Assembly (NCBI RefSeq): GCF_900110575.1
Contig: NZ_FOEF01000001.1
Coordinates: 1-64,000, forward strand
Origin: Amycolatopsis saalfeldensis
Lineage (GTDB): Bacteria > Actinomycetota > Actinomycetes > Mycobacteriales > Pseudonocardiaceae
Reading direction: 5' to 3'
DNA: 64,000 nt
Position 1 is the stretch's first letter. Every line of letters begins with the position of its first letter. A program made the position numbers and the translations under genes. Below are positions 58,746 to 64,000 of the stretch, in pieces. The notes below the pieces were generated by a model. It was given only the letters and a program-made list of their open reading frames with translations, ran no database searches and had not been told where the DNA came from.

Positions 58746-59188
58746 AGGTCCGAACCGGACCAATACAGCCATTTCCGCTGAGCACAACCGCAACCAGGTA
58801 CGGGCCACGCCCGACATGCCCGGCGAGCAGCAGCCCAACCACATCCGAGCAGCACCAACGGAGCTACATCCGGTGAGTCCCGGAGCAACCGCGCCCGAAC
58901 CACGCCAGCACACCCACACCCGGTGAGTCGCCCAGCAACCAGGTCCGAACCGGACCAACGTGCGCCACCTCCGATGAACCCCAGCCCAACCACACCAGCA
59001 CACCCACACCCGGTGAGTCCCCCAGCAACCAAGTCCGAACCGGACCAACGTGCGCCACCTCCGATGAACCCCGGCACCAACCACACCCGGACCCGCACCA
59101 GCACAGCCATGCCCAGCGGGCACCAGCCCAACCACGTCCGAACCGGACAGACCCAGCCGTCTCCGGTGGGTGCAGCCGGGGCGGTTGC
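58746..59188. other. 443-base gene-poor, repeat-rich region
   Basis: Pro/Thr/Arg-coding frames here are repeat artefacts. It contains the 90-base repeats described at 58906-59085 and several GTCCGAACCGGAC palindromes (for example 58748-58760, 58947-58959 and 59037-59049). Confidence 0.55.
58906..59085. repeat. Tandem 90-base direct repeats
   Basis: Copies begin at CAGCACACCCACACCCGGTG at 58906 and 58996, exactly 90 bases apart, with under ten mismatches; a diverged copy precedes (from about 58820). Each contains the palindrome GTCCGAACCGGAC. Confidence 0.85.
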
Positions 59189-60037
59189 TTAGGAGTCCGT
59201 CAGCGAAGCGAGCAGCTGCTCGACCGTAACCTCCGGATCGTCGCGGTACTGCTGCCAGCGGGCGAACAGCGTCTCCGCCGCGGTGAGGAGGTCGGGGGGT
59301 AGAGCGCTGTCGGTGCAGGCGGCGGCGATTTCCGCCATCTCGCCCTCCCAGCGCCAGGCCCGCCGGCCCGCGGAGACGATTCCGGCGGGCTGCCCGAGCG
59401 GGGTGTTCGCGAGCTTCGCGGCCGCCAGTTCGCGCAGGTCGTCGGCCACACCGTGGTGCGCGGCCAGTGCGTAGGACTGGGCGGCGAGCGCGAAAGTGAG
59501 CTTGTTGTACGAGGCGAACGCCAGCTTCAGCGCGGAGGCCCGGCCGACCGGGCCGTCGAGCACGATCGGTTGCAGGAACGTCTCCGAGAACAACGCTTCC
59601 AGCCGCGGGGCTTCGGCGCCCGACAGGTACAGCCGGGTCGTGCCGGCACGGTGTGGTGGCGGGCCGACGATGCCGCCGTCGACGACCGTCACCCCGCCGC
59701 GGTGCCGGAACAGCTCCTCGGTCTGCTGGGTGTGGCGCGGGCTGATCGCGTTCGCGTCCAGGTAAACGCCCTGGAACGGGGTCTTCGCGACGGCCGCGGC
59801 GACCTCGGCGGCGAAGGCGGGCGGGCAGACGCTCAGCATCACCCCGCACTCGGCGAGGTCCGCCAGGCGCGGCACTTCGACCAGCCCGGCCTCCTGCCCG
59901 CGGCGCCGGGTTGCGGGGCCGCGGCCCTCGGACACCCACAGCGTCCGCACTCCCCGCGCGGCGAGCAGCGCGCCGACGGCCGCGCCCATGTCGCCGGGAT
60001 GCAGCAGGCCGACGGTCGTACTGGCCGGAATGGTCAT
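59189..60037 (-). CDS. NADP-binding dehydrogenase (6PGDH-like) with DUF1932
   Basis: A 282-residue beta-hydroxyacid-dehydrogenase-like protein: LLHPGDMGAAVGALLAARG (Rossmann, NADP-type), CGVMLSVCPPAFAAEVAAAV, VVDGGIVGPPPH, and a C-terminal DUF1932-type helical domain with KLAFASYNKLTFALAAQSYA, where Lys is the likely catalytic residue. Related proteins include imine reductases and phosphogluconate-type dehydrogenases. Substrate unknown. ATG 60037. Confidence 0.85.
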   Translation of the reverse strand: MTIPASTTVGLLHPGDMGAAVGALLAARGVRTLWVSEGRGPATRRRGQEAGLVEVPRLADLAECGVMLSVCPPAFAAEVAAAVAKTPFQGVYLDANAISPRHTQQTEELFRHRGGVTVVDGGIVGPPPHRAGTTRLYLSGAEAPRLEALFSETFLQPIVLDGPVGRASALKLAFASYNKLTFALAAQSYALAAHHGVADDLRELAAAKLANTPLGQPAGIVSAGRRAWRWEGEMAEIAAACTDSALPPDLLTAAETLFARWQQYRDDPEVTVEQLLASLTDS

Positions 60038-60082
60038 CCGCCCATCCTAGCCCCGCCCGGAAAAGTCCATAGTGGACATACG

Positions 60083-61396
60083 TTACTGCTGATACGGCGC
60101 CGCGGCCGCCTTGGCCGCGGCGATGAAGGAGTCCTTGGTCTCCGGCCAGAAGGTGCTGTCGACGCAGGTGTACTTCGGCAGGAAGCCGCCGCAGGTACCG
60201 CTCGACGGGCCGACCTCGAAGGTCACGCTGGCGACGCCCAGCGCGCCGTAGGTGAAGTCGTCGGTGGTGCCGCTGGTGTCGTAGCCGACGGTTTCCGCGT
60301 TGGTGCCGACCAGGTATCCGTTGGACGCCGCGTACTTCGCGCCCAGCTTGCGGTACTGCGCGTCGTTCGGCGACTTCGACTGCGTGAAGCCCCACGGGAT
60401 GATGATGTCGTTGCCGTAGCTGTGCAGGGTGATCATCGTGCCTCGCGCGGTGGCCGGCGCGGGGTCGTTGTCGCCGGTGCCGCGCTGTACCGGGTAGATC
60501 TTGCGGAACAGGCCTTCGAGCGCCTTCGCCTCGGGTTCGGAGCCCGCGCTCGCGCCCTGGTAGGTCTCGTCGCACGGCGAGTCGGAGTCGCCGCCCCAGC
60601 GGAAGGTGGAATTGCGGTTCACGTCGATGCCGATGTCCGTGCCGGAGCAGCCGCCGCGCGAGTTGTCGGCGTTCTTGCGCTGGAGCTTCGGCGAGTTGCC
60701 GCCCGAGGCCACGATGTCCACGCCGTCCGGGTTGGCCATCGGGACCACCCACACCTCGGTGGTGTCCAAGATGGACTTGGCGGTGGCGTCGGTGGCGTAA
60801 CCGTCGGCGAGGTAGTCGATCCAGCGCCAGGCCAGCTCGCCGGTGGACAGCTCACGGGCGTGGATCTGCGCCATCAGCACGAACTTCGGCTTCGGTGAGG
60901 TGGTGCTCAGCGTGCAGTCGCCGGCCTGCTTCTTGGTCAGGCAGATGGCCTGCACGTCGTGCCCGCCCTGGCCCTGGGCCTTCTTCCACGACTGGCCGAT
61001 GGTGTACTCCGTGGCGAGATCAGGGTGCGCGGCGGCGACTTGCGCGAGGTGCGCTTCGTGCGCGGCGACCGTGCGATAGCCGCCGTAAAAGGTGTCCGCG
61101 GCAAGGGAAGGGGACGCGGCGGGCAGATCCTTGTAGACGGTGTCGAAGAACTCCGGCCGGTAGCCGAGCGCCCGCAGCTTCCCGGCGACGCCCTCGTCAC
61201 CGATCACGTAGGCGGCACCGGAATCGGACTCCCCGACGTCGAAACCCGCCTTGGCCAGTTCCGCCGCCCGCGCGCCGGTGGCGGGCACCCGCCAGTACAC
61301 CGGGGTGCCGGCGGAAGCGGAGGCGGCGCCGGCGAGCACTCCGCTCAGCAGCAGACCGGCGGCGAGCGCGATCCGGAACAGGCGCCTGGACGTCAT
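60083..61396 (-). CDS. Secreted M14 zinc carboxypeptidase
   Basis: A 437-residue secreted peptidase. Signal peptide residues about 1-28 (LFRIALAAGLLLSGVLAGAA, AxA before residue 30). Zinc site His179-Ala-Arg-Glu182 (AQIHARELSTGE) and a later His in LHSYGND; catalytic Glu in SVTFEVGPSSG. The insertion with several Cys (GDCTLSTT, RGGCSGTD, DSPCDETYQG, SGTCGG, KYTCVD) suggests disulfides as in other actinobacterial M14 enzymes. GAGGAG precedes ATG 61396. Acts outside the cell on peptide C-termini. Confidence 0.93.
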   Translation of the reverse strand: MTSRRLFRIALAAGLLLSGVLAGAASASAGTPVYWRVPATGARAAELAKAGFDVGESDSGAAYVIGDEGVAGKLRALGYRPEFFDTVYKDLPAASPSLAADTFYGGYRTVAAHEAHLAQVAAAHPDLATEYTIGQSWKKAQGQGGHDVQAICLTKKQAGDCTLSTTSPKPKFVLMAQIHARELSTGELAWRWIDYLADGYATDATAKSILDTTEVWVVPMANPDGVDIVASGGNSPKLQRKNADNSRGGCSGTDIGIDVNRNSTFRWGGDSDSPCDETYQGASAGSEPEAKALEGLFRKIYPVQRGTGDNDPAPATARGTMITLHSYGNDIIIPWGFTQSKSPNDAQYRKLGAKYAASNGYLVGTNAETVGYDTSGTTDDFTYGALGVASVTFEVGPSSGTCGGFLPKYTCVDSTFWPETKDSFIAAAKAAAAPYQQ

Positions 61397-61518
61397 CGGT
61401 ACTCCTCGTGGCCGCGGGCGAAGAGCAGCACGGACCGCGTTCGCGTGGTGACGCACTGCCGCGCACAGTGTGGCCGCCCGGGACAAACCGGCCATACCCC
61501 CGAAAGTCGGTTCTCCGG

Positions 61519-62403
61519 TCACTCCGCCGACGTGAGGATTTCGCCGATGGCCGCCCGCAGCCAGCGGTGGGCGCCGTCCCGATCGTGGCGGGTGTGCCAG
61601 GCCAGCACCGCGGGGATCTCCGGGGTGGGCACCGGCAGCGGGTGCGTCCGCAGGGCCGGGCCGAGCTGGTCCCCGGCCAGTTTCGCCGGGACGACGGTGA
61701 TCAAACCGGCCGCGGTGACAGCTTGCAGCGCCATGGCCAGGGTGGGCACGGTGAGCACGACGCGCCGGCCGGCACCCCGCGCTTCCAGCAGGTCGTCGAC
61801 GCGATCGCGCCGCCGGCCCCGCCGGGAGACGACCACGTGTGGCAGCGCGGTGAACCCGGCCAGAGTCCCGTCCACCGCCAGGACCCGGCGGGAGACGGCG
61901 ACCAGGTGGTCGGTCATCACGGTGGTCGAGCGGACGTCGGCGGGGTGCACGGTCTCGTCGCTCAGCCGGATGTCGGCGTTGCCGCGGCGCAGCTCGTCGA
62001 CGCTCGTGGCGGTTTCGCCGAGCACGCGCAGGTTCACTCCCGGCGCGGCCGCCGCGAGGTACGCGGTGAGCCGGGGAACCAGGGCGCCGGCCAGGACGTC
62101 GTTGCACAGCAAGGTGAACGTGCGGTCCACAGTGGCCGGATCGAGGTCCCGGTCCGCGGTGAAGATCGTCTGTGCGCGCACGACCAGCTGGTGCACCTCG
62201 TCGCGGATCTGCTCGGCGTACGGCGTCGTCAGCATCACGCGGCCGGAGCGGACGAGGATCGCGTCTCCGGTCGCGCGCCGGATGCGCCCGAGCGTCCGGC
62301 TCATCGCGGGCTGGGACAGGTGGAGCCGGTCCGCGGCGGCGCCGACGCTGCGCTCGTCGAGCAAGGCGTCGAGCGCGACCAGCAGGTTCAGATCCAGATG
62401 CAT
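61519..62403 (-). CDS. LysR-family transcriptional regulator
   Basis: A 294-residue LysR regulator: HTH LNLLVALDALLDERSVGAAA and SQPAMSRTLGRIRRATGDAI, effector domain ending LAWHTRHDRDGAHRWLRAAI. Resembles NodD/LinR-type members. ATG 62403. Divergent from the FAD monooxygenase gene at 62489; a T-N11-A-like, AT-richer sequence near 62412-62447 lies in between. Confidence 0.92.
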   Translation of the reverse strand: MHLDLNLLVALDALLDERSVGAAADRLHLSQPAMSRTLGRIRRATGDAILVRSGRVMLTTPYAEQIRDEVHQLVVRAQTIFTADRDLDPATVDRTFTLLCNDVLAGALVPRLTAYLAAAAPGVNLRVLGETATSVDELRRGNADIRLSDETVHPADVRSTTVMTDHLVAVSRRVLAVDGTLAGFTALPHVVVSRRGRRRDRVDDLLEARGAGRRVVLTVPTLAMALQAVTAAGLITVVPAKLAGDQLGPALRTHPLPVPTPEIPAVLAWHTRHDRDGAHRWLRAAIGEILTSAE

Positions 62404-62488
62404 GACGGTAATGCTATGGATCAGGAGTATGCATTTGCAATCATAACGGCGGGCTTCTTCACTGGAGACACAGCGGAAGGAGCGGGAA

Positions 62489-63601
62489 ATGCACATCGTG
62501 ATCGCGGGCGGCGGCCTGGTCGGACTCACCACAGCGGCGTCGCTGCGGCGGATCGGGCACGAGGTCACCGTCCTGGAGCAGGCGCCGGAGATCCGCGCGG
62601 CCGGGGCTGGGATCGGCCTGTGGGAGAACGCGTTGCGCGTGTTCGACGACGCCGGGATCGGCGCCGAGGTGCGCGGGCTGGGGCAGCAGATCGACACGTG
62701 GTTCTTCGACCCGGCCGGGATGTCGTTGCGCGCCAACGGGTACGGCGACAGCGACTACCACTTCCTGCTGGTCCCCCGCCCCGCCCTGAACACCCTGCTG
62801 GCCGGCTTCATCGGCCGGGACCGGATCCGGCTCTCCGCCCGGCTGGCCGGGTACGAGGAGCGCGAGAACGAGGTCGTCGTCCACTTCGGCGACGGCGAGA
62901 GCCTGCACGCCGACCTTCTGATCGGCTCCGACGGCGTGTACTCCCAGGTCCGCGCGCAACTGCTGCCGGGAAGCGAAGCCGAACCGCACGCCGACCACTA
63001 CGCCTGGCGCGCGATCGTCCCGAGCGCCGACGAGCGGCCCGAGGGAACCGTGGTGACCATCGGTCCCGAGCGCACGCGCGGCGGTTACACCCGCGTCGCC
63101 GAAGGGCGGACGATGTGGATGGTCAACCAGTTCGAGGCCGGCCCCCGCACCGGCAGCAAACGCGACCGGGCGCTCGCGCGCGCCCGCCGCCTCGCCGACG
63201 CGGGCTGGCACGGCGAGCTCCTGCGCATGATCGCCGACACCCCCGAGGACGCGATCCTGGAGAACCGGATCATGCTCGTGCCGCCGTTGCCGCGGTGGAC
63301 CGGCCGCCGCGTCGCGCTCATCGGCGACGCCGCCCACGGGCTTTCGCCGCACATCGCCGCGGGCGGAACCCTCGGGATCGAGGACGCCGGAGTGCTCCGC
63401 GCGGCCTTGGAAACCGCGCCGAACCTGACCGAGGCGCTGAAGGCCTACGAGCGCCCGCGCATCGAACGGTTCGAACGGGTGCGGCAGTTCTCCGCGGACG
63501 TCGAACACGCCACCGGGCCGGCCGAATTCGCGGAGCGCTACGCCGCCTTCAGCCACTGGATGCTCACCACCGCGCCGGGCCACGGGCGTCAAGCGGGTTG
63601 A
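62489..63601 (+). CDS. FAD-dependent aromatic monooxygenase
   Basis: A 370-residue group A flavoprotein monooxygenase: GGGLVGLTTAASLRR (7-21, FAD), LLIGSDGVYSQVR (DG motif), VALIGDAAHGLSPHIAAGGT (GD motif). Likely hydroxylates an aromatic or polyketide-like substrate. GGAAGGAGCGGGAA precedes ATG 62489. Probably controlled by the divergent LysR. Confidence 0.9.
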   Translation: MHIVIAGGGLVGLTTAASLRRIGHEVTVLEQAPEIRAAGAGIGLWENALRVFDDAGIGAEVRGLGQQIDTWFFDPAGMSLRANGYGDSDYHFLLVPRPALNTLLAGFIGRDRIRLSARLAGYEERENEVVVHFGDGESLHADLLIGSDGVYSQVRAQLLPGSEAEPHADHYAWRAIVPSADERPEGTVVTIGPERTRGGYTRVAEGRTMWMVNQFEAGPRTGSKRDRALARARRLADAGWHGELLRMIADTPEDAILENRIMLVPPLPRWTGRRVALIGDAAHGLSPHIAAGGTLGIEDAGVLRAALETAPNLTEALKAYERPRIERFERVRQFSADVEHATGPAEFAERYAAFSHWMLTTAPGHGRQAG

Positions 63602-63614
63602 CGCCCGTCGCGCC

Positions 63615-64000
63615 TCAGCCGGTGAGGTCGCCGTCCCGCTCGTTGGCGGCCGCGTAGAAGGCGAGCTTCTCCTCGTCCACCTGCACGCCGAGCCCCGGCC
63701 CGGTCGGCACGCGCAGGCGGCCGCCTTCGAGGGTCAGCGGTTGCACGATGTCGTCGGCGTGCAGGTAGTACATGCTGTCGATCGCGCGGGACAGCACCGG
63801 CGTGCTGGCGACGACGGCGAGGTGCGCCGCCGTCGCGATGCCGAGTTCGCCGCCGCTGTGCAGGTTCATGCCGAGGCCGAACGTCTCGCAGTGCGCGGCC
63901 AGCGCCTTGGTCGCCGAGATGCCGCCCCACTTGTAGACGTCACCGTGGATCACGTCCACCGCGCCGAGCCGCACAGCCGGCGCGAACTCCTCGAACCGGA
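63615..64000 (-). CDS. Enolase-superfamily (mandelate racemase/glucarate dehydratase-like) C-terminus, partial
   Basis: The window's right edge cuts the gene; the reading frame is open to base 64000 and reads FEEFAPAVRLGAVDVIHGDV in the family style, so the apparent start at 63974 is internal. The 119+ visible residues are the C-terminal TIM-barrel part: KWGGISATKALAAHCETFGL, MNLHSGGELGIATAAHLAVV, IDSMYYLHADDI and LRVPTGPGLGVQVDEEKLAF, as in the mandelate-racemase/muconate-lactonising and glucarate-dehydratase-like groups. The metal-binding residues lie outside the window. Confidence 0.88.
   Translation of the reverse strand, partial: RFEEFAPAVRLGAVDVIHGDVYKWGGISATKALAAHCETFGLGMNLHSGGELGIATAAHLAVVASTPVLSRAIDSMYYLHADDIVQPLTLEGGRLRVPTGPGLGVQVDEEKLAFYAAANERDGDLTG

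Noticed and set aside
58530-60752. 740-residue minus-strand frame
   Set aside because: Runs through repeats and across two real genes in another frame; Gly/Arg-rich nonsense.

Overview
The window is high-GC actinobacterial DNA. It carries Lsr2, a SARP/NB-ARC/TPR regulator, ECF sigma, an RsbW-like kinase, F420-type LLM oxidoreductase, type VII-style secreted proteins and an RHS polymorphic toxin. Together these point to a Pseudonocardiaceae member, most likely Amycolatopsis or a close relative; this is inference from gene content and codon use, with no database search. Nearly everything is chromosomal accessory metabolism, regulation and resistance. I saw no tRNA, rRNA, CRISPR array, insertion sequence, integrase or replication origin.

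Layout. 1-1352: 3' part of a lysyl-tRNA synthetase. 1389-5370: two short-chain dehydrogenase (SDR) genes and an isocitrate-lyase-like gene in one operon, next to an ECF sigma factor gene; both transcription units are preceded by nearly identical promoter-like sequences. 5505-10320: small exported protein, SARP regulator, GNAT and LuxR-type regulator. 10556-14906: four MerR-type 19-bp-spacer promoter sites surround a three-gene type VII-like locus (YbaB-like protein with proline-rich tail, EspC-like protein, large effector-like protein), followed by the likely MerR regulator and a small multidrug export protein. 14915-19244: arsenic resistance (ArsR-GNAT fusion, ArsO-like flavoprotein, ACR3, ArsC, ArsR). 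19287-20353: Ogt and Vsr DNA repair genes overlapping by four bases. 20459-23631: PEP-mutase/ABM fusion, 2OG-Fe(II) oxygenase, two unknown proteins. 23728-30860: ArsR regulator, leader ORF, MgtA-type Mg2+ ATPase, MgtC, and an ABC transporter without a binding protein.

30870-36435: a 1647-residue RHS toxin with a type VII-style N-terminus and a PD-(D/E)XK-like C-terminus; its stop overlaps the start of a pentapeptide-repeat gene, the best candidate for a new toxin-immunity pair in the window. 36596-44206 and on to 46162: Fpg/Nei, HtaA-domain protein, LysR with a beta-propeller protein, a frameshifted DUF1579-type gene, a double-HTH MerR with an erythromycin-esterase-like enzyme, and an SDR/DUF427/hydrolase operon under a 24-bp-periodic operator array. 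46334-49631: ABC-F resistance protein with an attenuator-like leader, quinone oxidoreductase and MarR. 49802-51985: Lsr2, DUF5997 and a LysR-type sensor domain. 52215-57087: XRE regulator and three SDR genes, one controlled by a TetR protein carrying a ~229-residue repetitive insert. 57295-59188: gene-poor, minisatellite-rich DNA around an RsbW-like gene. 59189-64000: NADP-dependent dehydrogenase, secreted M14 carboxypeptidase, LysR with FAD monooxygenase, and the 3' part of an enolase-superfamily gene.

Recurring theme: divergent regulator/enzyme pairs (MerR, TetR, MarR, LysR, ArsR) with visible palindromic operators.
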